A stretch of DNA of 64,000 bases from Ascidia mentula. Lineage: Eukaryota > Chordata > Ascidiacea > Phlebobranchia > Ascidiidae. The stretch covers positions 9,114,001 to 9,178,000 of the forward strand of contig OX387198.1 in the NCBI GenBank assembly GCA_947561715.1, read 5' to 3'. This document shows positions 48,301 through 64,000 of this stretch, piece by piece. Numbering within the stretch: the first letter of the stretch is position 1; each line of letters starts with the position of its first letter. The translations under genes were made by a program, and so were the position numbers. The notes below the pieces were generated by a model. That model had not been told where the DNA came from, searched no databases, and was given only the letters and a program-made list of their open reading frames with translations.

Positions 48301-50128
48301 ATGTACGGGTCTGTGAAGTTGAGGTCGAGGAATGCAAACAACAATAATTCCAGCTACGTGACAAGACCGCGCTCCTGGGGCGAATTTCAATCCAAACTTT
48401 CCACATTTCAGCGAATATCTGCCCCTGGAACCAATGCCAACGTGGATGTACGGTCGACAGGTAAGCGATTTTACATTAGCATCAGGTTAGCTACTGGGAT
48501 TATGTCTGAAAATACGCACAACCGCTTTAAGCAGTGATCTGTTGTCTGCAATGATTTTGAATCCTGTACCACCTGTATCATCACGAAAACATTGAAAGGT
48601 CTAATCGTGTTTGTCCAATTTTGCAATGAAACAATTTGTTGCGTTAAAACCACATAAATGTATTGGAATACAAATCGAAAAAGAGGTGGAATAATAATAA
48701 CGCTTTGCAGATGCGAAAACACCACAAGAGGTATCACAGGCTGTACATCACACCCCCAGTGATGAACACAACGCAGCATCCACAAATATAAAGGGACGTC
48801 CTGCATCAGAGTCGTCCGTACAAACGCCATTCTTTAAACCGTTTCGGCCATTTGGACAGCGGACATCAAGCAGTGACCTTGATGTAAGCGTCTTCACTCC
48901 AAACCTTCCTCCACCCCCAGCCAGCTCGGCCCTTTTGCCGACCGAAAAAGTTGACGACGCCCCGAGCTTGGCATTTGAAGAGGCTTTGGGCGTGAAGCCA
49001 GCGGAGCGTGAGGCTGAGGGAATTACTGTTACCGCGGTCGCCGATCGGCTTGCTGATAGTGCAAGCCCGCGCGATCTAGTTTTTGTCGACCCATCCAGAA
49101 ATGCGAAACCTCCGCCTGAGGGAACGTTGCAAGCTACCGCGAGTCGCTTGTCGGACTCAGCGTATGAGTGCGCTTCTGAAGCGTCAGGGGAAGGCCTTAG
49201 TTTAAGTTCCGACATCGGTTTGCCCGAAGACTTGGGGAAGGCAGCAAGCGAAGGCGCCTCGTCGGACGTGTCTTCCATAGTAGACACCGGGTTCTATTCC
49301 GTGGAAGAAAAAGAGGCTTTGCAAGGGTCGCCGGATAGGTTGGACTTTCATTTTACCGAAGGTGTGGACATGGAAGATAACAAAGCCCCGGCTGCAGCAC
49401 CGCGCAAGTCGCGATCGACTGGAATTCCGAAATCTCTGCGCTCGTGTTATAACCACAATTACGTACTTGACGGTGGTGACGTAAGCAGTAAATCGTCCTT
49501 GGACTTCACTGATGAAGAGATCTTGTCAGAACGGTCGAGAGATAGCAAATACAGGCCTCATCAGCAGGCCTCAAAACAGCAGGGCAGTGGACTGCCGGTA
49601 CCGACCAGACGAATGTCCAGCGAGCAGCCGAAGAATCGTGTGTCCACTTCTTCAGAGAGCAGTTTCAAGTCCGAATCAGACGCCAGTTCACAGCCGTCGG
49701 TACGAAAAGGAATTCTTCGCAAACCAAAATCAGACCAACATGGGCAACCGGCAAATGGCGAAATCGCGAAGGTCGCAGTTAAAGAACTGGGCTGGAAAGA
49801 CGATCAAATTGTGGACATTGGCTATTACCCCAATAAGACGATTGGCGATAAAAACAACGGAGTGTCAGCGCACGGCACATGGCCGCGGCGCCAGCAGAAG
49901 TCAAGAAAAAAGCAGGGCCAGGAAGAGGCAGAAGAACTGCTCAGGCGATTTCGGGAAACTTCGGACTCTTATCGTCACAAATTCAGGGACGTTTTTGCGG
50001 AAACACGCCGCAAAATGGAAGAGGCTGTGTTTGGTTTACGTGTGACTATGGCGAAAAACGGATACAGCGCTCGCTGCTACCAGCCCAAGTTTACAACAAC
50101 AAACCTGCCACGAGACGCGAAAGCGTGA
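48301..50128 (+). CDS. unrecognised, probably disordered protein
   Basis: Two exons (48301-48460, 48711-50128) join in frame to give 525 residues. The start is MYGSVKLRSRNANNNNSSYV at 48301. The intron has a good donor (ACAG/gtaagc) and acceptor (tttgcag). The sequence is rich in Ser, Asp, Glu, Pro and Lys and is likely disordered for most of its length, with basic patches (PTRRMSSEQPKNR, GILRKPKSD). The C-terminus changes to a helical, charged segment (QEEAEELLRRFRETSDSYRH then KFRDVFAETRRKMEEAV), possibly a coiled coil. Codon use is GC-richer than the flanks, which supports a real gene. I recognise no domain. The 5' end may be incomplete. Confidence 0.6.
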
Positions 50129-51822
50129 CGCCCACATTCCTGAGCGTTTGTATTGGTGAATGTTTGTTCCAGTGGTTCGGCACGAAAGTTTTTCTCAGAG
50201 TTTTGCCGGAACGAAACTGTGGTCGTTCTATACGGTATCTGGCTTAACGCAAGCCACGTTTATTTGGAGATTCATTTTCGCTACACAACTTGTGGATGTT
50301 TTTTTGTATTCTTTCGTTTGATTATAAACGATTTTTTGAATGTATGAATTTTACAAATACCGTTGAATTAAATGTGCTTACAGTAAAGAGTGTGTGTAAA
50401 TTGGAATTAACCCGCAGAACTACGATACGCATCACACCAGTGACAAAATATACCCACAACCCGACCAACCATAAATTCAATACAAATTCTCTATTTGTGA
50501 CGCAGAGTTAGTGAAAATAAAAATACCCATATACACACGAATGGGTGGTATAAGCAATTAACGGATGAGGTTTCGGTACTTGAAGATGTCCTGACACTTT
50601 TGGCCCGTAAGGCATATTTTGTATACGTCACAAGCAAGGTCATCAAGAACACAAACTCAGCTCTTCGAAGAACTGTTTATTAAAGGTCAGTTATTTCAAT
50701 AGATTTATTCAAGATTTAAATTATTGCAAATCAAGTAATAAATTTTCGAAACTGTACCAAACTACGTCCTAGATGTGCGGTTACATTTACTTTTAAACAA
50801 ACCACTAAATACTCCGTTAATGAAGTTGCCTCCTGCCAGGAATATTCATAATGCAAAAATACTCATTTAGCAATGCTATTGATTTATTAAAAACTAAATA
50901 CAATAGACTGAGTGATTCACAATTCCGCTTTTCGTTTCACAAGCAACCACTAAGCGAAGTTTATTTCCATAGTCATAGAATGTCGATCACGACTAAACTC
51001 TCAAACCCAGGTTATAAATACATAGGGGGTACACGATCACATGAGCGGAACAAATGTGCAAAATGCAGGTTTTTACATTGGGACGGACGAGATTTTAGAC
51101 TTGGGACAGAGATTCGCGAACTGAGCAACTATCCACCACAAACAGTCTATTGCACACTCATCGCCGTCAACGATGCATAACGTGAGCTGTCGCATGTTTT
51201 ACGTCACAATATGCAATGTTACGTCACAGCGCTCAAGTGTGGCGCTGCTCGTTACTGTTACAACGAACAGTGGAAAGAATCTTCGGATACCGGTATAGTA
51301 TAGCACAATAAAAAAATACGATATAACGATGTGTTGGTAACGAATGCTTAGAAGTGAATATAACGCAATGGTTTGCAATTATAACATAAAATATTTCCTT
51401 TTCTGAATACTTATTATCGTATGTATTATGTTGTGAGATATATCATTTGCAGAGGAATGCGAAAGCTCTATTGGATACGTTTGCGGCAACTTACACACAC
51501 GACATAGGTGGGAAATTTGTACAGGATTATGGAACAACAGCCGCTTGCAAGCTACGATATTGGAAATAATATTACATATGCGAATACACTATAAGTATGC
51601 GGGTTAACAAATGCGAAGGTTGACACGCGAAGAGCGAAACACAATAAACGCAAAGCAACAGGCCAGGCACACCGCTTGGGGGCGCTCCAACACACCACAA
51701 CACCGACGAGCTTTTTGCGCGCGCAGCAATAAAGAAATAGATGCATTCAGTGAAAAAATAAAATCTGATTCAAAACGCGTCGATTTGCTACAGTGGGGTG
51801 GGTGTATTACTGGGGTTAACGA
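50129..51822. other. intergenic, convergent gene ends
   Basis: It holds the 3' flanks of the unrecognised plus-strand gene and of TMEM184 (minus). A 109-codon plus-strand frame at 50851 has no family resemblance. Nothing else is supported. Confidence 0.4.
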
Positions 51823-56970
<5,148 letters not shown>

Positions 56971-59080
56971 GTTTTGTGGTTATACTTCCTGGAAAAAAAC
57001 AAATACTCGCTCACTCAATCAGTTACTGTCACAACATGCCCCGACCCAAAACTTAGTAAGAAACACTAGAAGACAACAACGAAAAATAACAGTTTACTGT
57101 ACAGGAAAGAACTACATTCTCCTTAAACAAACTATAAAAGACCAACTAACGAGAATTCTTGGACCAATGACGTCAACCTGTAAACATAGAATTGCCAAAT
57201 CGTCATCTCACTAGGGTCACGTGACGTATGCTACAGAGATCATACGCATATACAAGTTTACAGTACCACGTTTACTAATGATTGTCAAAATCTTCCCGGA
57301 CATGTTGGCATTTTACTTTTTAAAATCTGCACCTGGATAAAATGTTAAAAATTTATGCAGTTGTTCTATGCAGTGCGTCAGTGATTCCTCACAAACGTAA
57401 TTATTAGTTTTGCGCAATTCCGTCTCTGTGATGTCACAGACGCAATCCAAGTTATTAGAGCCATCACAAAACGTGGTTTATTTTTGTCGTGTCTGCTGTG
57501 AACTTAAAGGCAAGTTGTGTCTGTTGTGTTTTGCAAGGAACTATAATTATTGCAGTTGATCGAAAAATATCATTCAATAACTCGAATCAGCTTGTTTGCT
57601 ATGGCACCGACGGATCAGTCGTGGATTGCGTTGATGTGTTTCAATTGCGATAAGCTAACTATTGCGACCCGCGAAACCGTATAGTTTGGAAAACCCTGCC
57701 TAGAATTGTGATGTATGTAAAGTTGCAGGAAAACGACGCTTGCGAAGGCAAAAGTGTAGGGTCGCGCAGCTGAGTCTTTGTTTGTCCTCCTTCTGGCACT
57801 ATTTATCAAATCCCGGGTTTCCCACTTCCCGAAAAACATCCAAAACTATAGAAAAACAGGTATTATCGCTTTATTGATGTGAAAGTTTGTCCTGAAAATT
57901 GCAGTTTCACGCAGCAGATGAGTTGTCGAAAACGATTAAAGAGTTCGCAGAGCCAAAAATGTGCTTGAAAATACGATTTGAAATATTCTGACCTTCCAGG
58001 GTGTGCTAGATATAAACACAACATCAGAAAATAACGAATGTATAAATTGTACAAAGTTGCAACTCTCCACAGCAGTACTATACCAATGGGAATATAGAAA
58101 ATACAATCTGGCAATTATTGCTCGCTGTGGATGGGTTTGCAACCTGTTTTATTCGTACTGCATGTACGAAGCATCCTCAAATTATGGCCAATCATTGTTT
58201 TTCTGTAGCGGCCGGGCAGTTTTGGAACCCCCTGGTCTAGAATGGTTATAATTTATTTCCGCTGATTGCAACACTAAATGGTGTATTTTATGGTTATCCG
58301 ATGCTGGTGTTTTTCATCCAAAAACCGATTTTTTTTATGAAAAGTACTACAATTCCGATACTGATGAAAGTAGGCCTTCTGCGTAGGTACATACAAAACT
58401 TGAAGTTTCGTATGATCACTTTACGCTATATTTGATGCTGCAAAACTTTTAACCTGAAATCCACAAGTGCACTTGTCTACAAGACGTTCAAAATAGCGTT
58501 TGTTTGCTTTAGTGTTGAAAACAAAATGGCATGTACACATGCAAACAATTGTTTTTAGTTGCAATACCATGCAATGGCAGATACGTGTACATGCCTTCGT
58601 ATGATCGTAAATTTCTTGTGTCCAATGCGTACTGTTCAAAATCTCGGCGCCGGACAGAATTATCGTCGGTCAAAGTTTTGTCAACTGGGATCTGCTAATG
58701 CTTTCTTGCATTCTTTTGTAGGTTACTCAATACCACAACTAACTTACCAAAAGGCGAACATTCCAGAGTTTTTTTTGTTGGAAACTTTTGTCAAACGGAA
58801 ACACAAATACGTTCGTACAAATGCACATAGAACTAGAACGTTGAAAGTTACGATTGTCTCGTCAGCAACGCGTGTTGTAATTTTGCGCAACCCGTCTGTC
58901 GCGAGAATACAAAACGTACTTCTCATTTCACTTTCCACAAGCAACGCCTTTTTTCCGCTGTGTCCGTATGGGTCCTGATATGGCATCGATTCCAATCCGA
59001 TAACTACATCAAAGTTTCGATATCGGATTTTTAGTATATTCCAACAAGGACATTGCTGTGGATTTTTTTATTGCATGGGT
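56971..59080. other. TMEM184 5' flank and intergenic region
   Basis: The TMEM184 promoter should lie just above 56970. The rest to 59080 has only short frames without family resemblance, including a 139-codon plus-strand frame at 58559 that lacks supporting exons. No repeat is placed elsewhere. Confidence 0.4.
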
Positions 59081-60525
59081 TTAATCAATTGCGATTCTAT
59101 TGTTTTCATACTGTTCAATCTTTCGGTTAATTTTTGATTCTAATTGCTGCATAAACATCTGCTTATCCTCAGGAATATCTACATATAAAGTATACAAAAT
59201 GATTTGTTTGTGTATGGGTGTAATGAATACTCCATGTCTTATTTAATATATATTACGAATAAATTGATAGATTGTCAAAACATGAAACTTTTATGTGTGA
59301 TACAAAAATATTTTACTAAATTCAACACTGTTTAATGCAAATTCATTGAAAACCTACCCAATTAAAGACAAAAAGTAATGTTTAAAAATGGTGGATTTAT
59401 TGATAACTACATAATATAGACAAGAACAATAGTTTACCATGTTCTTCAACAGCATTTGTTGCAACTCTCAACATATTGTGTGGGAGTGGTGATGAACAGA
59501 CATGGGCCAAATACTGTTTGAGCTTTATTGCCTCAACTAAGCTTAACTTTTGCTTTTCGTCTTGATATTCTAACAAAATGAATTTCATGGCATTGTGTAA
59601 ACATCTTCTCAAATCTCTTGAAGCTGAAAAAATGTTTGTTAAATACAGTCACAAAAATAAAAAACAAACCACTTTTTACCACGGCCTTTAAAAAATAGGG
59701 CCATGTCCACAGCTGCAAGTATTTGAGTGCCTTTGAAAGATGACACAAAAAATTCCTCATCAACTGATAAGTTTTCCAAATGTAGTAGAAGCACTTGGTG
59801 CAAGTCTTTCATTAAAGGTTCTTTAGAACGAACAATTTTCAGAGATCGAAGGGCTCTAGTGCACATGGCCACATCCTGCAATATATGTACCACATCTTAA
59901 ACTTGGTTTAAGAGTTAACATATGTACGTACCCTTGGAAAAAAGTAGTTTATCCTTGTTTGTATTGTTTTAATAACATGTTGCAAAGAACAGCTTGAAGG
60001 TGGAATACCCAATCGCACCAAAACATTGAAGAGAAATGCCAACTGAATCGATTTCAAATAAAAAGACGTCTTCAAAGTTCTCTCAATTAACAAATGAAAG
60101 CGAGTGTCACTTAAAACTTCAACCGGACATATAAAGTGTTGTGTCCTAATTTCTGAAACAAAGTTTTTGGGTGCAACAAGGCTATGAATCCGGCTGATAC
60201 ATAAAAATGCGATGTCGGGAGGTTGATCGGATTGCTCCAAATTTAAAAATAGTTCTAAGACAGCATCAGCATCCATGCAACTTAGTAGTTCAGTTTTGAG
60301 TGGATCAGGCTCCTCAATTTGCAATGGTTTCAGATAGAACAACTCTCTATGTGCATTATCCAACAAACCTTGAATGGTTTTGGTACCATAAAATGCACTA
60401 GGGATGAATACCAAAGTTGGTTTGCACAGAAAAGCATGTTTAACAGAATGTTTTGAAAGATGATGTGCTTGTTTGCAATAAAAGCCTGAAATTGCCTTTA
60501 CCAATGTGTGGACTTTTTGCTGCAT
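59081..60525 (-). CDS. unnamed helical protein downstream of mitoregulin
   Basis: Four exons (60525-59932, 59875-59680, 59623-59438, 59178-59081) give 357 residues. The first ATG after the acceptor starts MQQKVHTLVKAISGFYCKQA, a basic, amphipathic, mitochondrial-presequence-like N-terminus. The body is a run of helices with leucine-rich patterns (DADAVLELFLNLE, FLCISRIHSLV, SIQLAFLFNVLVRLGIPP, LLHLENLS). This is reminiscent of the N-terminal helical repeats of FASTK-family mitochondrial RNA proteins, but there is no RAP domain and I cannot assign it. It ends in a charged helix (DKQMFMQQLESKINRKIEQY). It follows the mitoregulin frame on the same strand with only 63 nt between that stop and its own exon. 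Confidence 0.7.
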
Positions 60526-60555
60526 TTCCTTTTCACGTGCACAGGCGAAGTGCAA

Positions 60556-60618
60556 CCTAAAAGAAAAAAAAACTTTTTTATATATTAATAAAATGTATAC
60601 ATATATACTTACAATGTA
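60556..60618 (-). promoter_or_regulatory. intercistronic splice signals after mitoregulin
   Basis: Six nt past the mitoregulin stop there is a strong donor (acatt/gtaagt, GT at 60612-60611) and, 56 nt on, a T-rich acceptor (tttcttttag, AG at 60558-60557). Cis-splicing would make one dicistronic mRNA; trans-splicing at the acceptor would release the second cistron. Confidence 0.6.
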
Positions 60619-60789
60619 TTAAGCAGTGTCTAATCGTTTTTTTGTTTCATTGAGTTTTTTTTTCAAAAAATCACGTTTTGCTTGAAGCCACTTTCTTCGA
60701 ATATTGCCAAATTGGTATCCAGCTACAAATCCAACAACAAAGCATGCAACAGAACAAACAACCAACTGAATGTCTCTAGTTTGGCCCAT
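60619..60789 (-). CDS. MTLN: mitoregulin micropeptide
   Basis: A 56-codon frame starts at an ATG one base past an acceptor (tttttcag). The protein begins MGQTRDIQLVVCSVACFVVG, with a single membrane helix (about residues 8-26). It is followed by GYQFGNIRRKWLQAKRDFLK and KKLNETKKRLDTA. Human mitoregulin is also 56 residues and has the same plan: one helix, then GWQ-x-N-x-x-RRRYLDWRKRRLQDKL and a KKLDLA end. By family it sits in the inner mitochondrial membrane, binds cardiolipin and supports fatty-acid oxidation and supercomplexes. The gene is easily missed because of its size. It is upstream of the helical protein. Confidence 0.85.
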   Translation of the reverse strand: MGQTRDIQLVVCSVACFVVGFVAGYQFGNIRRKWLQAKRDFLKKKLNETKKRLDTA

Positions 60790-60813
60790 TCTGAAAAATA
60801 TGGAATGGCCCAA

Positions 60814-61673
60814 TGTTAATCAATGCACACAATCCAATGTTACAAGACAATAATTTACCATGTGCATAACATGATATGCTGTAACTGCAACTAAATTGTA
60901 AGAATCCAAATTACATGTTTGATTTTTTCAAACAACAACATAAAGTGCTTTATCAAGCCACAATACGTCCATTAAACTGCGATTACGTAACGTGTATTTG
61001 GTCAAATTTATGTTTAATGTTAATTTCTTTCGAATGTTTTTTTGAACAACAGATGAACTGGCACAAGGTGTACGAAATTCTCCTTCATTCAACTTTTGAA
61101 AAACGATATCTAAAAATCATGTCGTAAATAAAACGGCATAGCGTTTTGCAAAACAGAACCCCAGTAGCAATAAAAGATATCCCAACCAGTTCGGTTATTG
61201 ACGATCAAACCAATGTTTTTCCAAACGCAAAACATGTGTTTCGTAAAAATCCATTAAGTCACGCTTCACTGAACCGCGGTAAAGCGTGGGTATGGAATCT
61301 ATGGATATGCTGCACTTTTTGAATGAAATGAAGTATGTATGTACGTGGTACGTATTCAGTATGGTACCAGGATAACAAACTCAGACAGTTTGGTAACTTT
61401 ATTGGTTGCAATTATGTTTGTCTGTTAATAAAGGCTAGACCCTGTCAGGTTTTTCTGTCACAAATTTATAACACTAAAATTTTTGGTCTCATGCTTAGAA
61501 AACGACTGTCCAGGAATTATCGTGTGATCATGTTAGTATCAACAGTTTGTTGTTTGTAATTACTAAATAAATCTTGTTGGTTCTTTTAAGATGTTTAAAC
61601 ATGTGTAAAATGAAGTATTTTTTCAATTGATCGAAATGTATTTTTGCTAGGTGGAAAAATTTTGAGGATTGAT
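60814..61673. other. divergent promoter region of MTLN and GINS3
   Basis: Two genes point away from this 0.86-kb interval. A possible acceptor (tttttgctag, AG at 61649-61650) lies 23 nt before the GINS3 ATG, so GINS3 may have a non-coding or trans-spliced leader. The plus-strand frame at 61335 has no family resemblance. Confidence 0.4.
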
Positions 61674-62294
61674 ATGAGTTTTATATGCCCTCCTGGGGGT
61701 GGTCTGAACCAAAACTATTTAAGTATTGATGACATACTTATGTCCAGTGAAAAGATACCGAGTGTGTTTCAGGTGTCTGTCAAGGGTCTGGGATTTCTTG
61801 ATCCAAGCACACATAAGAAGGACATCGATGTTGGCTCCAAAATGGATCTGCCACTTTGGTTAGCTAGCAGTCTTGCTCATCCAAGACGGAAGTTTGTAAG
61901 CACTGACTACACAAAGCCATACAAGGCCACTTACCGCGAAATCCTTAAAGCTGATGCAAGTGTAGTTGACTTACACAAATTAGGTCCACACTTTTACTCA
62001 TTTGGACAACAACTCTTGACATTGGAACATGGTGAGTCAATCTTACTGGCCAAATCCCTGGTGTTGGCATTTAGTGATAGATTTCGCCGGATAATGGACT
62101 GGTCCAGTAATGCTATAGACTGTGATAGTGGGCAGAGAATGGAGACTCTTGATGAAGTTGAGCGACAACTATATCGCTTGGGACAGAAGTCCTTGCAAAG
62201 TTTTCAGCAATGGGAGGTTGGGGAGAGCAGAAAGCTGGAAACTTCAGAATTTGTTTCACGGCATAGAAAGCGAAAACGAGATGCAGTGGATTGA
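61674..62294 (+). CDS. GINS3: GINS complex subunit PSF3
   Basis: A single exon of 206 residues from ATG 61674 (MSFICPPGGGLNQNYLSIDD). It has DDILMSSEKIP, GSKMDLPLWLA, DLHKLGPHFYSFGQQLL, FSDRFRRIMDWSSNA and LDEVERQLYRLGQKSLQSFQ in the order of PSF3, and ends in a basic tail (RHRKRKRDAVD) like the human protein. Length matches the family (216 in human). By family GINS joins MCM and Cdc45 in the replicative helicase. The stop overlaps an AATAAA signal, and UTP6 follows 311 bp later on the same strand. Confidence 0.95.
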   Translation: MSFICPPGGGLNQNYLSIDDILMSSEKIPSVFQVSVKGLGFLDPSTHKKDIDVGSKMDLPLWLASSLAHPRRKFVSTDYTKPYKATYREILKADASVVDLHKLGPHFYSFGQQLLTLEHGESILLAKSLVLAFSDRFRRIMDWSSNAIDCDSGQRMETLDEVERQLYRLGQKSLQSFQQWEVGESRKLETSEFVSRHRKRKRDAVD

Positions 62295-62605
62295 ATAAAA
62301 ACAGTAAAATAAAAGCAAGAAAATACAATGGCAACCTGGAATTCTAACTTTTTTGTGTTAAAGATACACTAGAGGGCAGAGATTGGGATGTTCATAAATA
62401 AGATCATCCTCTCTTCACAAGTGTATACATATGATTGTTGGCTTATTTTCAATCATACAGCATCAGTCTTTTGTCGTTTTCTTGTAAACTAGTTAAAATT
62501 ACACATGTATATAATTTATTTAAGCATTCTACATTTTTTTATGTTTTTCATAATCTTTGTTAGGTAAGTTAATTTAATCTTGAACCATCATCAAAAATTT
62601 ACAAG

Positions 62606-64000
62606 ATGGCTGAAAATGTGCATCACTGGACCGAGCAAATGCTTCCTGAGTTGGAGCAAATGCACAGAGTAAATTTATTCACAGACAAAGAAGTATGTAC
62701 ATATTGTGTTTTGTTTGTTTACGTATTTTAGTATTCACACCTACTTTTTTGTATATTTAGGTGAAAGCCATTATTAAGAAAAGAACTGCCCACGAATACA
62801 AACTTGTTCGTCGAACAAAAGACAAAAAAGATTTTCTGGCATACATACAGTATGAGGTAAATCTTTTGGATCTCATTCATAAACGCAGAAAAAGGGAAAA
62901 CTACTATTTCAAAAAGGACGAAATTGAATTTGCCATTGTAGCTCGAATTCACAGGTGATATGTTGTGTGGTGTTGTGATGACTGTCGTTTGACAAACATT
63001 GATATTAATGCGTATATTTCTTGGTTAATTTTACAAACAGACTTTTTAAACAAGCTACATTTCGATGGGCTGGTGATTTAAAACTTTGGTTTTCCCATGC
63101 TCAGTTCTGCATTAAGTGGAAAAAAAGAGTTCAACTGAGCAAGGTCTGCACCAGATTGTTGCAGGTAAAGTGATTATTATTTTGTAAAGCCTCTGTCCAT
63201 AAAACATGTCATTAAACTCCAGTGACTACCATGTTAAGTTATTTTTTCTGTGCATCTTGTATGTCTGCAACACACATCAAATTTTGGCCATATTCTCTAG
63301 GTCCATGGAAACAAGTCTAAAATTTGGGTCCTTGCAGCAAAGTGGCAACTTGAGTGCAGTGACTCAGTAGAAGCTTCCAGAGCAATATTTCTTCAGGCAC
63401 TTAAAAGTTTTCCAACAAGCCAATATATTTGGTTGGAGTACTTTAGAGCCGAGCTTTTATACTTGGAAAAGATCAACCAAAGACTTTTTTTGCTTTCTGG
63501 TGAACGTGTTGCCGGTGTTGATAGCAGGTGAAAAGATGAGATAGTAATATATGGTACAATACATATGCTTTTTCAAAAGTAATACACATATGCTTTTTCT
63601 GCAGTATGGGAACAAACGAAGCCATTTTATTGAAAGGAGGTGCAGTTAAAATTGTTTACAAAAATGCTGTGGCAGCTATTGGTGACAATGTAGATTTCCA
63701 AATTAATATTATGGAAGTTGCTGCATTGTTCACATCTTCAATACCATGTGCTGAGCAGATTGTGCAAGACCTTGCAGATGACCTCAAAACAAAGTATAGC
63801 AATAATGCCAAGGCACTGGCGGCTGTTGCTAAACTACCCTTAAAAAGTGAAATTGGTAAGATACCAAGTATGCTCTGCTTTTAATATTTTTTTTTTCTAT
63901 TTGTGATGATGATAATGGCACTTGCATAAAAGGTCTGCTCGGGTACAAGTTTTACTACTAGTTTAACATATTTAAAAAAACACATAAACAGGTCATTATA
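62606..64000 (+). CDS. UTP6: UTP6, 5' part (runs off the window)
   Basis: Exons 62606-62692, 62761-62954, 63041-63164, 63301-63527, 63605-63855 and 63992-64000+ keep frame; the visible part is about 297 residues. The start MAENVHHWTEQMLPELEQMH matches the UTP6 N-terminus. It continues with VKAIIKKRTAHEYKL, KDFLAYIQYEVNLLDLIHKR, SFKKDEIE-like YYFKKDEIEFAIVARIH and WVLAAKWQLECSDS, the HAT-repeat region. By family UTP6 is a HAT-repeat subunit of the UTP-B part of the small-subunit processome (U3 snoRNP), acting in the nucleolus. Human UTP6 has 597 residues, so about half is missing to the right. Confidence 0.93.

Noticed and set aside
48748..49287. 179-residue minus-strand frame
   Set aside because: Antisense of the coding exon of the plus-strand gene; composition mirrors the GC-rich sense exon and no family is matched.
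50851..51180. 109-residue plus-strand frame
   Set aside because: No family resemblance, no splice partners and no promoter evidence; could be chance in a 1.7-kb gap.
58559..58978. 139-residue plus-strand frame
   Set aside because: Low-quality composition, overlapped by an equally long antisense frame, and no neighbours in phase.

Overview
This is a nuclear segment of an animal genome. Genes have many short GT-AG introns, non-coding DNA is AT-rich, and one tRNA has internal Pol III boxes. My best guess is a tunicate (Ciona-like ascidian), with moderate to low confidence. The gene set is chordate-like and includes a 56-residue mitoregulin homologue. The Bub1/BubR1 checkpoint gene is single. 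Several same-strand gene pairs are separated by only tens of bases with a 3' splice acceptor just before the second start codon, which resembles spliced-leader operons.

Layout. 1-11.3 kb has no convincing gene; it holds kilobase-scale direct repeats and dispersed repeats. 11.3-22.8 kb (minus) is a 28-exon MadBub-type spindle-checkpoint kinase. 23.6-25.8 kb (minus) holds an OvoA-type methyltransferase and TPGS1 as a close pair. 27.57 kb is tRNA-Gly(UCC). 27.8-34.25 kb is a two-gene DNA transposon (transposase-like gene plus DUF4806-like gene) inserted in a smaller TA-flanked element. 35.1-35.6 kb is a decayed copy of the methyltransferase/TPGS1 junction. 37.7-40.7 kb (minus) holds SELENOT, with in-frame UGA and SECIS, then EXOSC4 47 nt past the SELENOT polyadenylation signal. 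41.9-44.8 kb (plus) holds ornithine decarboxylase antizyme with its +1 frameshift site, then SELENOO with Cys in place of Sec. 48.3-50.1 kb is an unrecognised, probably disordered protein. 51.8-57.0 kb (minus) is TMEM184 with two alternative terminal exons and a possible nested gene. 59.1-60.8 kb (minus) holds mitoregulin followed by a helical protein. 61.7-64.0 kb (plus) holds GINS3 and the 5' part of UTP6.

Most genes are housekeeping: checkpoint, tubulin glutamylation, exosome, GINS, U3 processome, polyamine control and selenoproteins. Two genes depend on recoding: UGA as Sec in SELENOT and +1 frameshift in antizyme. Exon models were built by hand from splice sites and reading phase; all keep frame. 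No database search was run.
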